Below the pieces are notes generated by a model, which was not told where the DNA came from, ran no database searches, and was given only the letters and a program-made list of their open reading frames with translations. DNA of 20,376 nt from a virus: positions 1-20,376 of IMG/VR virus record IMGVR_UViG_3300042445_001555; one strand, given 5' to 3'. Of the stretch, positions 4,317 to 12,470 are shown piece by piece. The position numbers and the translations under genes were made by a program. Each line of letters begins with the position of its first letter. The first letter of the stretch is position 1.

Positions 4317-4823
4317 ATGAAACGAGTCACCCCCGAAGAAGCACAATATTATATCCAGCTACCCCAAAGTAAATTTCGTAAAGCCGAAGCATTTACTCTC
4401 ATCCCATGTGGTGATGGTTGGGAAGAAGTCATTTACCTAGCATCAGCATTTATGGATTCATCAGGTGGCGTTCGCAAACCCGAATACGTGTACGTATTAG
4501 TTAATAAATCGGTACCTAATATGGTAAAGATTGGTATGACTACTTCTACACCGGATGAGAGAGCAAGACAAATATCAGCTGGTACGGGTGTACCTACTCC
4601 TTGGATTCCTGTTTATTCGTTTCAATGTTATCGCTCTGATTTACTTGAGGCTGATGTACATGACTATTTTGCTGCCCAACGCATTAATACGCATCGTGAG
4701 ATGTTTGCTGTTGATTCTATTACTGCTGCTCGTGTTATTGAGCAATTGGGATTTGTATATTCTAGCGTTTTACACGCGGATAGTATGTTAATTAATGATT
4801 TTAAAGCCGAAAATAATGACTAA
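4317..4823 (+). CDS. T5orf172 / GIY-YIG-type domain protein
   Basis: The 168-aa protein carries the pattern of the T5orf172 (Mug113-like) branch of the GIY-YIG superfamily from about residue 57 to 135: YVYVL (57-61) as the GIY strand, VKIGMTT (70-76) as the YIG strand, ERARQIS (81-87) with the usual arginines, LLEADVH (109-115) with E111 and H115, and HREMF (126-130) with E128. These proteins are phage-borne DNA-binding or nuclease-like factors; a role in DNA cleavage or processing is inferred from the family. The first 55 residues are a separate unknown segment. Its end overlaps the next gene by 8 nt, so the two are translated together. Confidence 0.75.
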   Translation: MKRVTPEEAQYYIQLPQSKFRKAEAFTLIPCGDGWEEVIYLASAFMDSSGGVRKPEYVYVLVNKSVPNMVKIGMTTSTPDERARQISAGTGVPTPWIPVYSFQCYRSDLLEADVHDYFAAQRINTHREMFAVDSITAARVIEQLGFVYSSVLHADSMLINDFKAENND

Positions 4824-5007
4824 AATACAACTTTTGACTAAATTTACGGGTACGTTGATTTTGTTTTTTCTCCAACAATATCTGAATAAGGTTAATGGTT
4901 GGGGGTGGGATGTGTTCTTTTCTTTTATACTATTACATTTCATGTGGTTTAATGGTTGGGATGTATATACGGAGAGAAGTAGGAGAAAGATGGGTAATGG
5001 TGCTTAG
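4816..5007 (+). CDS. Small protein with one or two hydrophobic segments
   Basis: I chose ATG 4816 (63 aa, MTKIQLLTKFTGTLILFFLQ) over the upstream in-frame ATG 4795 because it gives the compact ATGACTAA overlap with the previous stop. The first 20 residues contain a hydrophobic stretch (GTLILFFL). A second, aromatic-rich one follows (GWDVFFSFILLHFMWF), and the end is basic (YTERSRRKMGNGA). It is probably an inner-membrane protein. The function is unknown; a link to the T5orf172 protein is suggested only by the overlap. It is the last gene before the late-type box at 5024. Confidence 0.5.
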   Translation: MTKIQLLTKFTGTLILFFLQQYLNKVNGWGWDVFFSFILLHFMWFNGWDVYTERSRRKMGNGA

Positions 5008-5023
5008 GCTCTCGTCTTTTTAA

Positions 5024-5032
5024 TATATTTAT
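5024..5032 (+). promoter_or_regulatory. TATATTTAT late-type box before the 182-aa gene
   Basis: It lies 8 nt before the ATG at 5041. No TTTG or TTG is found at the -33 distance, unlike a normal Bacteroidota promoter. Confidence 0.45.
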
Positions 5033-5040
5033 CATTAGCA

Positions 5041-5589
5041 ATGAGTCATTATAAAATCAAATTAGACGATAAAGCCGCTTTTTTAAATCGTTTGGAAAAA
5101 CAAGATGTCCGTGTGGATAGCTATGATATTATCGACAATAAATTAAAAGGCTATTTTGAAATTGATGTTACTGATGAACAAGCTAATATTATTATAAAAT
5201 CAATCCTAAAATCATCCCCAAAAATAAACACAGTAAAAGAAATGAAACAAAAAATAACTAAAGCTCAATTAGCAGAGATTATCCGCGAAGAAATGAGTAA
5301 AATGAAAACTAAACCAGCTGCTAAACCAGAAATGGATGAAGCTGCAAATGAAATTATGCAGTGGATATCTGCTAATAGCCAAGTATTATCTACATTAGGT
5401 ACTTTAATTGGAATTACTGGTAGCGCTGTAGGTGCTGCTATTGCTTCTCAATATAAAGCTGCTAAAGCAGAAAATCCAGATGCTAATTTTAAAACATTGG
5501 TTTCTAAAGCAGCAGGTAAAGTATTAGGAGCTGCAGATGCCGCTACAGGAGCAAATACTCCAGGACAAGGTATTGGTGGTAATAGATAA
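5041..5589 (+). CDS. Probable virion or membrane-interacting protein, Gly/Ala-rich C terminus
   Basis: The protein has 182 residues in three parts. Residues 1-65 form an alpha/beta domain (MSHYKIKLDD... KGYFEIDVTDEQANIIIKS). Residues about 66-90 carry the charged helix KITKAQLAEIIREEMSK, a motif I associate with many uncharacterised phage structural proteins. Residues about 113-140 are hydrophobic and glycine-rich (LGTLIGITGSAVGAAIA), followed by an Ala/Gly-rich end (NTPGQGIGGNR). The hydrophobic part could insert in a membrane. It has a late-type box upstream and a strong terminator after, so it is a single-gene late unit. A structural or ejected-protein role is a guess. Confidence 0.6.
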   Translation: MSHYKIKLDDKAAFLNRLEKQDVRVDSYDIIDNKLKGYFEIDVTDEQANIIIKSILKSSPKINTVKEMKQKITKAQLAEIIREEMSKMKTKPAAKPEMDEAANEIMQWISANSQVLSTLGTLIGITGSAVGAAIASQYKAAKAENPDANFKTLVSKAAGKVLGAADAATGANTPGQGIGGNR

Positions 5590-5610
5590 TTTATACAAAT
5601 AATTGAATTT

Positions 5611-5642
5611 AGGGTAGCTCGAAAGAGTTACCCTATTTCTTT
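5611..5642 (+). terminator. Rho-independent-type terminator
   Basis: AGGGTA-G-CTC (5611-5620) pairs with GAG-T-TACCCT (5625-5634) around a GAAA tetraloop: 10 bp with one G-T wobble, followed by ATTTCTTT. It starts 22 nt after the stop and is the clearest terminator of the window. The remaining gap to 5754 is A-rich, with no gene seen. Confidence 0.75.
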
Positions 5643-5753
5643 GGAGGGCTAAATATTTTTCCATAACTTCAGAATACAAGCGGTTGAATAAAATGTTTGA
5701 AATGGGGAAAAAGAGAAAGTAAAAAGATAGAGAAACGGGAACATGAAGAATCG

Positions 5754-5762
5754 TATATTTAT
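5754..5762 (+). promoter_or_regulatory. TATATTTAT late-type box before the 65-aa gene
   Basis: It lies 15 nt before the ATG at 5778, preceded by CG as at 1865 and 7090 (CGTATATTTAT). It follows the terminator and would start the transcript for 5778-6253. Confidence 0.5.
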
Positions 5763-5777
5763 ATATAAACATATATT

Positions 5778-5975
5778 ATGAGATACAAAAACAACGTTTT
5801 AGACAAATTAGTTACGGTAGATACTGCTGTTAATCGTATTCAACTTCAAGTGAATAGAAATATTAACCAAGATCAAATTCTTGAATCTATTGATGCATTA
5901 AAAGAATCAATTGAAAGTATTAGAGAGATAATTTCGGTTGAACCGGACGATTTTGAACAACAATTTAGAGGGTAA
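5778..5975 (+). CDS. Small coiled-coil protein (65 aa)
   Basis: The product MRYKNNVLDKLVTVDTAVNR... is almost wholly helical with heptad-like spacing (LDKLVTVDTAVNRIQLQVNR, then ILESIDALKESIESIREII) and an acidic end DDFEQQFRG. It looks like a short antiparallel coiled coil. I have the impression of similar short proteins next to virion genes in other phages of Bacteroidota, but assign no function. The next gene starts 2 nt after the stop, so both are translationally linked. Confidence 0.6.
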   Translation: MRYKNNVLDKLVTVDTAVNRIQLQVNRNINQDQILESIDALKESIESIREIISVEPDDFEQQFRG

Positions 5976-5977
5976 TT

Positions 5978-6253
5978 ATGGAAACATTTTTATGGGTAGT
6001 TTTAATTCATGTTATTGAAATAATTTTAGTAGCGGGATACTTATTAATTAGTAAGAATAATAAACTTGAAAAAGCATTAGTTAATCAACAACAATATATA
6101 GATGCTATTAGTATCATTATTGAAGATTCAAATAATACTATTCAAGAACTAGATAATAGAGGTGCATTTGAAGCGGATGATGAAGTAGGTACATTCTTTA
6201 GAAATATAAAAGAAATACAAACTGTATTAAATCAATTCAATACTAAAAACTAA
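5978..6253 (+). CDS. Small membrane-anchored coiled-coil protein (91 aa)
   Basis: Residues about 3-23 form one transmembrane segment (FLWVVLIHVIEIILVAGYLLI), followed by the basic SKNNK, so the long C-terminal part probably lies in the cytoplasm. That part is helical (LEKALVNQQQYIDAISIII) and contains a charged stretch, RGAFEADDEVGTFFRNIKEIQ, that looks like the conserved core. There is no lytic or enzymatic motif. Co-transcription with the preceding coiled-coil gene suggests the two work together. Whether they belong to the virion, the membrane or an assembly platform is not visible. Confidence 0.6.
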   Translation: METFLWVVLIHVIEIILVAGYLLISKNNKLEKALVNQQQYIDAISIIIEDSNNTIQELDNRGAFEADDEVGTFFRNIKEIQTVLNQFNTKN

Positions 6254-6304
6254 TTTGGTTACGTTATTTTCTGTTATTATATTGTCTATTAAACAATAAA
6301 TAAT

Positions 6305-7084
6305 ATGTCACATTACGAAGAAGACGTAAATGTATTTCTAGATAACGAATTTAGTGAAGTAGCCTTAAATAAACGTGGACAACCTCGTCGACGTAAACCT
6401 AAAGAACCTCGCATTTATTTTACTGAGGATACCGATAATGCTATTATCGAATATCTAGCCTCATCAGACCAAATATTCCGTAATCAGATTTATAGGGAGC
6501 GTATTGAATATGCTTTCTATAAACTGGCGGAAAATATTATTCATACATTCAAGTTTTACTATACTGATTCAGATACCATAGAGGAACTGAAACATGAAGT
6601 AGTAACATTTTTACTTGAGAAACTCCACTTATACGATCAATCTAAAGGTAAGGCATTTTCTTACTTTGGCACTATTGCTAAACGCTATCTAATCGTCTAT
6701 AATAATAACAACTATAAGAAACTCCAGGAACATGCTACCGTCGAAGAAATAGATGAAGATAAAGTTATATTATATGATACTATTAGAACGGCTGAAGAGA
6801 AAGAAGATCCTAATACTTTTATAGACCAATATATTAGATACGTAGACAAATATCTATACCAGTTATTTCCTAAAATTAATGATGCTAAAACGGCTGATGC
6901 TATTATGGAATTATTTCGTAAACGTGAAACGTTAGAAATATTTAATAAGAAAGCATTATATATATACATTCGTGAAATAACGGATACTACTACTCCTCAA
7001 ATTACTAAAGTAACTAAAAAATTAGATACATTACGTACTAAGTTATATAACGAATACTACCAGCACGGATATATAAGAAATTAA
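6305..7084 (+). CDS. Probable phage RNA polymerase sigma factor (late, gp55-like)
   Basis: The 259-aa protein has a basic N terminus (RGQPRRRKPKEPR, 24-36) and a sigma region 2-like helical core from about 55 to 140: IYRERIEYAFYKLAENIIHTF, then a helix rich in E/L (EELKHEVVTFLLEKLHLYD), then KGKAFSYFGTIAKRYLI (114-130). The last motif is the part that resembles sigma region 2 and T4 gp55, which binds the polymerase clamp and reads a -10-like box. No clear region 4 with a helix-turn-helix is seen; the C-terminal third is helical and lysine-rich. As in T4, such a protein would direct host polymerase to simple late promoters. The TATATTTAT boxes before virion genes are the obvious candidates. 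It sits directly upstream of the virion operon. Confidence 0.7.
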   Translation: MSHYEEDVNVFLDNEFSEVALNKRGQPRRRKPKEPRIYFTEDTDNAIIEYLASSDQIFRNQIYRERIEYAFYKLAENIIHTFKFYYTDSDTIEELKHEVVTFLLEKLHLYDQSKGKAFSYFGTIAKRYLIVYNNNNYKKLQEHATVEEIDEDKVILYDTIRTAEEKEDPNTFIDQYIRYVDKYLYQLFPKINDAKTADAIMELFRKRETLEIFNKKALYIYIREITDTTTPQITKVTKKLDTLRTKLYNEYYQHGYIRN

Positions 7085-7089
7085 GTACG

Positions 7090-7098
7090 TATATTTAT
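7090..7098 (+). promoter_or_regulatory. TATATTTAT late-type box at the head of the virion operon
   Basis: It lies 13 nt before the ATG at 7112, only 5 nt after the sigma-like gene, in the form CGTATATTTATTA. It would start the main late transcript (7112-13070). Confidence 0.5.
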
Positions 7099-7111
7099 TA
7101 ATAAACGCAAT

Positions 7112-7504
7112 ATGGCTAATTTTGATGACGTAACCTTATTTGGTAATACGTCTTTATCTGATATATTTAAACAGATACACCGAAATAATAAAGATACTGA
7201 TAAGCAGATTAATGAATTAATTGATGCTTTAAAACCCCTTGCATCATCTAACGCTGGCTCTGCAGTAATGTTAATGCCAACTGTCAAAGATTTAATCGAT
7301 GTTAATGTAAGAAATAACGACCAGCTAATTAAAATGGCAGGTATTGCTCAACGAGCATCAACTAGTAATAATACTGGAATAGAATCCTTTTTTAATCCTG
7401 ATGAAATACAATTATTATTAGATGAACAACGTGCCGTACAGATTGAAGGTAATAAATTATTAGAACAAACAGAGATTATCCAACATAAAATAGAAAATAA
7501 ATGA
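7112..7504 (+). CDS. Conserved-looking virion-module protein (130 aa)
   Basis: The first gene of the virion operon. It is largely helical: an N-terminal segment LSDIFKQIHRNNKDTDKQI, a hydrophobic middle (AGSAVMLMPTVKDLIDVNVRNNDQLIKMAGI), and a charged C-terminal coiled coil (EIQLLLDEQRAVQIEGNKLLEQTEI). The motif VKDLIDVNVRNNDQLIKMA looks like the conserved core. It overlaps the spike gene by 4 nt (ATGA), so it probably acts with it, for example in hub or spike assembly. The exact role is unknown. Confidence 0.6.
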   Translation: MANFDDVTLFGNTSLSDIFKQIHRNNKDTDKQINELIDALKPLASSNAGSAVMLMPTVKDLIDVNVRNNDQLIKMAGIAQRASTSNNTGIESFFNPDEIQLLLDEQRAVQIEGNKLLEQTEIIQHKIENK

Positions 7505-8682
7505 GGATAAGGGAAAATTTAGGTAGTTTGGTAGCGGCATCTAGTCGTACTACCCCATCACCAGTTATTAAACCTCAAATAGGTAAGGTATATGGTGTAA
7601 TTACTACTGAAAATACTCCTACAAAAGATTTATTTGATAAAAGTGGTGGATGGGGAGGAGTTGGAACTATATTTTACTTAGACTATGATCAAGCTAAAGA
7701 TATAGATACTACTGATTTAACTAAATGTAAAATCGCTAAGCCATTCCATGCTAGTAATCAAAATTATCCTTTAATAGGAGAATTAGTACATTTAATAGAC
7801 TCACCAGCTCCTACTTCTCAAACTAATAATACATCAACCCAGAAATATTATACTGGTACCATCAATATATGGAATAATAATCAACAAAATTCCCCATCAG
7901 CTGGAGATTTAGGTAAAACATTTTCTGAAAAATCAGATATTAGAAATTTATTATCTTTTGAAGGTGATAGAATATATCAAGGTAGAAAGGGAAATGGAAT
8001 TAGATTTGGTAGTACAGTAAAATTTTATTCCGATATAAGTGAATGGAGTAAAACAGGTAATAATGGGGATCCAATAACTATATTAGTTAATGGGTATGTA
8101 ACTACTAATACCGGTTCTTTATATCCCAATATTGAAGAAATAAATAAAGAATTATCTTCTATTTATCTTACTTCAACACAGAAATTACCATTATTACCAA
8201 GTAAAAATGATATATTAAATCCAATAACACAACCTTTATTACCTAATAATTATGTATTTCCTCAAGTCATTATAAATAGTGATAGAATTACTTTAAACTC
8301 TAAAAAAGATGAAGTAATGATATTTGCTAAAACAAATATTGAAATAAATACTAAAAATATAATAAATTTAAATGCTGATGGATATGTACATATAAATTCC
8401 CCTAAAATAATACTAGGCCCAGCATCTCCTATAGATGAGGAGGGTAAAATATTTCAGTTTTCTGATCAACCTATGTTACTAGGAGGTCTCACACAAGATA
8501 TATTAGTAGATTTACTACTTGAATTAAGTAAATTAGCAGCATCTTTAACATCAGCTGTAGCAGCACCCCCTGGCGCCCCCTTAGTAGATATAAATGCCGC
8601 TGGGGCTTCACTTAGTGAAAAATTAAATGAAATAATCCCTAAAATAAAGGATATAACTTCTAAAATAAATTATCTTTCTTAA
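7501..8682 (+). CDS. Baseplate central spike / gp5-like protein without lysozyme domain
   Basis: The 393-aa protein has an N-terminal OB-fold-like part (about 20-100, with GKVYGVITT and PLIGELVHLID), a conserved junction EGDRIYQGRKGNGIRFGS (154-171), and a short beta-helix-like repeat region (about 256-306: VIINSDRITLNS, VMIFAKTNIEINT, NIINLNADGYVHINS, PKIILG). Such hydrophobic-polar strand repeats form the triangular needle of gp5/VgrG-type spikes. Residues about 320-393 are helical. No lysozyme domain is present between the OB-fold and the needle, unlike T4 gp5. It would form the trimeric puncturing tip at the centre of the baseplate. Start overlaps the previous gene by 4 nt. Confidence 0.7.
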   Translation: MRIRENLGSLVAASSRTTPSPVIKPQIGKVYGVITTENTPTKDLFDKSGGWGGVGTIFYLDYDQAKDIDTTDLTKCKIAKPFHASNQNYPLIGELVHLIDSPAPTSQTNNTSTQKYYTGTINIWNNNQQNSPSAGDLGKTFSEKSDIRNLLSFEGDRIYQGRKGNGIRFGSTVKFYSDISEWSKTGNNGDPITILVNGYVTTNTGSLYPNIEEINKELSSIYLTSTQKLPLLPSKNDILNPITQPLLPNNYVFPQVIINSDRITLNSKKDEVMIFAKTNIEINTKNIINLNADGYVHINSPKIILGPASPIDEEGKIFQFSDQPMLLGGLTQDILVDLLLELSKLAASLTSAVAAPPGAPLVDINAAGASLSEKLNEIIPKIKDITSKINYLS

Positions 8683-9836
8683 TGGCTATTGCAAATCCTA
8701 TATCTGTTGGGTACTTAGGTACTGTACAAAGTAAAGCTAAAAATCTTAAAAATGATTTAGTTAAATTATCTACTGAACATATTGAAAGATTAAAAAATAT
8801 TACTCTTAAATATACAACATCTGTAAATGAAGCTAAAGGTAAAGTAGATGAAGAAAATTTAATTAAAATTGCTGAGGAAAAAAGAGATAAAGCTACTGAA
8901 AAAGAAAATCAAGAATTTGAAAAAGAACAAGAAAGATTAAATAAAAATATAGAAAATATTTTATCTCAAGTAATAGATCCTTTTGCAGCTCAAAAATTAC
9001 AAAAATTACAATCAGATCTTAAAACATCTTTAGCTGAAAAAGAAAATAAAGCTAATGCAGCTGCAGCGCAAAAAGAAATAATTAAAAAAATTTCAAAAGC
9101 ATTAGCCCCAATAATGGGATATTTAATAGGAAAAGGAATAATAGCATTAGTCGTTAATAATAAAAAATTAGAAAGATTAGTAAATCAAACTAATGCCTAT
9201 ATAACTTTAGCTAATAAATCAAATAATTTAATTTATCTTACTACAGCCAAAGTAAAAAGAGCAGACGCTGTTAGAACATTAGAAAGAAGTGAAGCTAAGG
9301 TAGTACAAATAAAAAAAGTAATAGACACTGTACGTACTGTATTAACAATAATACTCATTATAGTATCTATTTTAGAAGCACTTCCTAATATCCCCCAACC
9401 AATTAAAGACAGAATAGCAAAATATAAAGCTATAGCTGAATTATTAAATATGATATTAGGGATAATTAGTCCTGTATTGCAAAAAGAAATTAATTATTTA
9501 GAAAAATTAAAATCAAAACTTAAACAGATAGGAGATATATTAGATGGTATAGTGGCTAATAGTTTAAATAAAGATCAAGTAGCTGCGTTATTAGCAAATG
9601 TAGGTAATAATACTGGATTTGAACAATATAAAGGATTTAATTTTGCTATTAAAACTGAAGAAAACTTAGGCGCTCATCAAAAGATTGTTGCTGGAAAACT
9701 TAAACGCCAATTTGCAGTAGCAATTAATCGCGACAATGTGGAAGTATTACAAAGTGATTATTCATTCACATTAGATCCTAACGACTTAATAGAACAACTA
9801 AAATTAATAATAGATCAACAAAATTTACAAGCTTAA
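8682..9836 (+). CDS. Coiled-coil virion protein with hydrophobic segments, possible ejected or tape-measure-like
   Basis: The 384-aa protein has a long charged coiled coil (about 15-135, rich in K/E), then three hydrophobic helices: about 141-158 (LAPIMGYLIGKGIIALVV), 213-234 (TVLTIILIIVSILEAL at its core) and 251-266. These are separated by further coiled coil, and a compact C-terminal domain follows (about 318-384, YKGFNFAIKTEENLGAHQ... SFTLDPNDLI). Coiled coils alternating with membrane-like helices are typical of tape-measure or ejected pore proteins, but it is short for a tail-length ruler. It overlaps the spike gene by 1 nt. A role in the hub, perhaps reaching the inner membrane, is inferred. 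Confidence 0.55.
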   Translation: MAIANPISVGYLGTVQSKAKNLKNDLVKLSTEHIERLKNITLKYTTSVNEAKGKVDEENLIKIAEEKRDKATEKENQEFEKEQERLNKNIENILSQVIDPFAAQKLQKLQSDLKTSLAEKENKANAAAAQKEIIKKISKALAPIMGYLIGKGIIALVVNNKKLERLVNQTNAYITLANKSNNLIYLTTAKVKRADAVRTLERSEAKVVQIKKVIDTVRTVLTIILIIVSILEALPNIPQPIKDRIAKYKAIAELLNMILGIISPVLQKEINYLEKLKSKLKQIGDILDGIVANSLNKDQVAALLANVGNNTGFEQYKGFNFAIKTEENLGAHQKIVAGKLKRQFAVAINRDNVEVLQSDYSFTLDPNDLIEQLKLIIDQQNLQA

Positions 9837-9844
9837 ATATTTAT
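9836..9844 (+). promoter_or_regulatory. AATATTTAT box before the 122-aa gene
   Basis: One mismatch to TATATTTAT, ending 4 nt before the ATG at 9849. This is much closer than the other copies, so a transcript from here would be nearly leaderless. Weak. Confidence 0.25.
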
Positions 9845-9848
9845 TTAC

Positions 9849-10217
9849 ATGAACGTTACATTATTTAAAAAATTAATTAAAGACGCGGTAACCGAGGCTA
9901 TTCATAATGAATTACCTAGTATTATTAATGAAGCCTTAGCTAAACAAAATAAACAACAGATTAGTGAAGGTAAAGTATTTAATTTTAATAGCGGCAATGT
10001 ACCTGCTAATGGATTACCACAAGATGTTCGTAGTTCATTAATGGCACAAATGGGAGAATCATTTGGATACTCACAATCACAACCAACTAAATTAGCAGTA
10101 ATAGATGCTGTAGATGAATCTACCGGAGAACGAGTAAATCCATACTTAGCTTTTATTAATGATGCAGCTAATAACATGAGTCATGCTGATAAAGCCGGAC
10201 TAAGAAATTTAGACTAA
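9849..10217 (+). CDS. Virion-module protein (122 aa)
   Basis: The N terminus is helical (MNVTLFKKLIKDAVTEAIHNELPSI), followed by a glutamine-rich linker (AKQNKQQISEGKVFNFNSG), a central part (QDVRSSLMAQMGESFGYSQ) and a C-terminal part with VDESTGERVNPYLAFINDAA. It lies 1 nt before the gp25-like gene, in the baseplate cluster, and is probably a baseplate component or assembly factor. I recall proteins of this general look from T4-like contigs, but no function. Confidence 0.6.
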   Translation: MNVTLFKKLIKDAVTEAIHNELPSIINEALAKQNKQQISEGKVFNFNSGNVPANGLPQDVRSSLMAQMGESFGYSQSQPTKLAVIDAVDESTGERVNPYLAFINDAANNMSHADKAGLRNLD

Positions 10218-10218
10218 T

Positions 10219-10632
10219 ATGCCAATACCACAAACTACCAGGGTTAATCCCTTAGACTTGCAAAAAAATATTGCAATAGGGGTATCGCTTCCTTTTAATG
10301 GTCCATTTGGTCCATTTAATAAAACATATAGTACTAAAGAACAAATTAAATCTAATTTAATTAATTTATTACTTACTAATAAAGGCGAACGAGTATTTAA
10401 TCCTGAATTTGGAGCGGATATTAGAAGGGTGTTATTTGAAGGTATAACAGAAGATACCTCAGCATTAATACAAAATTTAATTACTACTAATGTTAATTAT
10501 TTTATCCCTGAGGTAAATGTAGTTGATGTAGTAGTAGAACCTAATGAAGATAATAATTCTTATAATATAATATTAAAATATAGTTTAGCTATATCAGGAA
10601 CAGCGGATCAAATTACAGTACAATTTATATAA
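10219..10632 (+). CDS. Baseplate wedge protein, gp25/GPW family
   Basis: The 137-aa protein matches the family in length and in the hallmark ERVFNPEFGADIRRVLFE (57-74), preceded by the helix EQIKSNLINLLLTNKG and followed by LIQNLITTNVNYFIPEV and a closing beta part (YNIILKYSLAISGTADQITVQFI). In T4, gp25 is part of the inner baseplate ring and helps nucleate sheath polymerisation. It lies 1 nt before the gp6-like gene, the usual pairing of gp25 and gp6/J in contractile tails. One of the firmest calls. Confidence 0.85.
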   Translation: MPIPQTTRVNPLDLQKNIAIGVSLPFNGPFGPFNKTYSTKEQIKSNLINLLLTNKGERVFNPEFGADIRRVLFEGITEDTSALIQNLITTNVNYFIPEVNVVDVVVEPNEDNNSYNIILKYSLAISGTADQITVQFI

Positions 10633-10633
10633 A

Positions 10634-12454
10634 ATGGCAGATAATAAAGTATCATATTTAAATAAAACTTTTAGTGATTATAAAGATAGTCTTTTTAATT
10701 TTGCTAAAACATATTTCCCTAACACATATAATGACTTCTCAGATGCAAATCCAGGAGCTATGTTTATTGAAATGTCTTCATATATAGGTGATGTTACATC
10801 ATTCTATACTGATACTCAAATTCAAGAAACATTTTTATTATATGCTAAGGAAAAAGAAAATTTATTAGCTTTATCTTATGCTTTAGGTTATCGCCCAAAA
10901 GTATCATATGCTGCTAATGTTGTAGTAGATATATACCAATTAATTCCCTCATCTGGTAGTGTAAGTGTACCTAATCCTCAATATGCTTTAAGTATACCTG
11001 AAAATACCGTTTTAACATCCGCTAGTACGGGTACTAAATTTTTAACTACGGATAAAGTAGATTTTACTGATACTACAGATACTGAAATAACGTATGTAGA
11101 TGCAAGCTATTTTTTACTTAAAAAATCAGTTAAAGTTATATCTGCTGAAATTAAATCAACAACACTAAATTTCACAACACCACAAAAATTTCAAGTAGCT
11201 AATATTAGCGATACTAATATATTACAAATATTAGATGCAACAGATGCTAGTAGTAATAAATGGTATGAAGTACCATATTTAGCTCAATCAACAATATTAA
11301 AAACTACATCAAATCCAAGCTCAGGAAGTGATGGTGTACCATATTTAGTCAATTATGAAAGAGTACCTCGCCGCTATGTATCTAGATTCCTATCAGATAA
11401 TACATTACAATTAGAATTTGGAGCTGGAATAGCTAATGCATCGGATTCAACAATATTACCATCCCCAGATAATATAGGTTTAGGTTTAGTACCCGGTATA
11501 TCTACTTTAACAAATAATTATAATAAAGCATCTGTATTTTTTACACAAGAATATGGTTTAGCTCCAAGTAGTAATATAACAGTACGTTATCTTGTAGGTG
11601 GTGGCATAACATCAAACGTTCCATCAAATGATTTAACTACTATTGATAAAACAACAGCAATATTTCCTAGTGGAATAACAGGAGGATTAGCTGACCAAAT
11701 TAAAGCTAGTATAGCTTCAACTAACCCATCTCCAGCAACTGGTGGTAGAAATGGAGATGAAATTGAAGAAATGCGCAATAATGCATTATATGCATATCAA
11801 TCTCAATTACGTGCTGTAACTAGAGAAGATTATATTGTTAGAGCATTATCTTTACCTGCTGATTATGGTAGTGTAGCTAAAGTATATGTTACACAAGATG
11901 TAGCTCAAGAATTAATTCCTACGTCTACAGTAGCAACTACTGAGATGCGTAATCCATTATCACTAGATATGTACATATTAGCGTTTGATAGTAGTAAAAA
12001 ATTAGTAACAGCTAATACTACATTGAAACAAAATTTAGCTACTTATATTAACCAATATAGAATGGTTACTGATGCCGTTAATATTAAAGATGCATTTTAT
12101 ATTAATATAGGTGTTAATTTTGATATTAAAGTACAAAGTGGATATAATAATAATGATGTAATTACTAATTGTATAATAGCATTAAAAAATCATTTTGACA
12201 TTAATAATTGGACTATAAATCAACCCATTATATTATCCGATATATCTAATCTTTTAGGAGGTAGTAATATTAAAGGAGTACAATCATTAGTTAAAGTAGA
12301 AATAACAAATAAACAAGGAGAAAATTATTCCCCATACGGATATGATATTTCTGGAGCTACTAGACAAGGTAATATTTATCCATCGTTAGATCCAAGTATA
12401 TTTGAAGTTAGATATCCTGACATTGATATACAAGGTCGAGTTGTATCATCTTAA
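10634..12454 (+). CDS. Baseplate wedge protein, gp6 / baseplate J-like
   Basis: The 606-aa protein begins with the conserved front of phage wedge proteins (TFSDYKDSLFNFAKTYFP, then NPGAMFIEMSSYIGDV at about 39-54 and LLALSYALGYRPK). Residues about 100-340 are beta-rich, and GDEIEEMRNNALYAYQSQ and AVTREDYIVRAL (about 393-405) with ADYGSVAKVYV form the J-type core. The C terminus ends FEVRYPDIDIQGRVV. In T4, gp6 dimers close the inner ring of the baseplate and drive the shape change at contraction. The length is close to that of T4 gp6 (660 aa). It sits directly after the gp25-like gene. Confidence 0.8.
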   Translation: MADNKVSYLNKTFSDYKDSLFNFAKTYFPNTYNDFSDANPGAMFIEMSSYIGDVTSFYTDTQIQETFLLYAKEKENLLALSYALGYRPKVSYAANVVVDIYQLIPSSGSVSVPNPQYALSIPENTVLTSASTGTKFLTTDKVDFTDTTDTEITYVDASYFLLKKSVKVISAEIKSTTLNFTTPQKFQVANISDTNILQILDATDASSNKWYEVPYLAQSTILKTTSNPSSGSDGVPYLVNYERVPRRYVSRFLSDNTLQLEFGAGIANASDSTILPSPDNIGLGLVPGISTLTNNYNKASVFFTQEYGLAPSSNITVRYLVGGGITSNVPSNDLTTIDKTTAIFPSGITGGLADQIKASIASTNPSPATGGRNGDEIEEMRNNALYAYQSQLRAVTREDYIVRALSLPADYGSVAKVYVTQDVAQELIPTSTVATTEMRNPLSLDMYILAFDSSKKLVTANTTLKQNLATYINQYRMVTDAVNIKDAFYINIGVNFDIKVQSGYNNNDVITNCIIALKNHFDINNWTINQPIILSDISNLLGGSNIKGVQSLVKVEITNKQGENYSPYGYDISGATRQGNIYPSLDPSIFEVRYPDIDIQGRVVSS

Positions 12455-12470
12455 AAATTAAAAACCCATT

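Noticed and set aside
4555-4791. 78-aa hydrophobic + frame in another phase of the T5orf172 gene
   Set aside because: The T5orf172 motifs are clear in the main frame; this leucine-rich frame is a by-product of its codon use.
4795-4815. Upstream ATG for the small membrane protein after the T5orf172 gene
   Set aside because: It would lengthen the overlap to 29 nt and add a basic stretch; ATG 4816 gives the usual short overlap.
5524-5772. 82-aa minus-strand frame
   Set aside because: It runs across the rho-independent-type terminator and the late-type box and into the end of the 182-aa gene; no start signal.
10302-10320. Tandem GGTCCATTT inside the gp25-like gene
   Set aside because: Two copies in frame encode GPFGPF near the N terminus; simple local duplication in a coding region.
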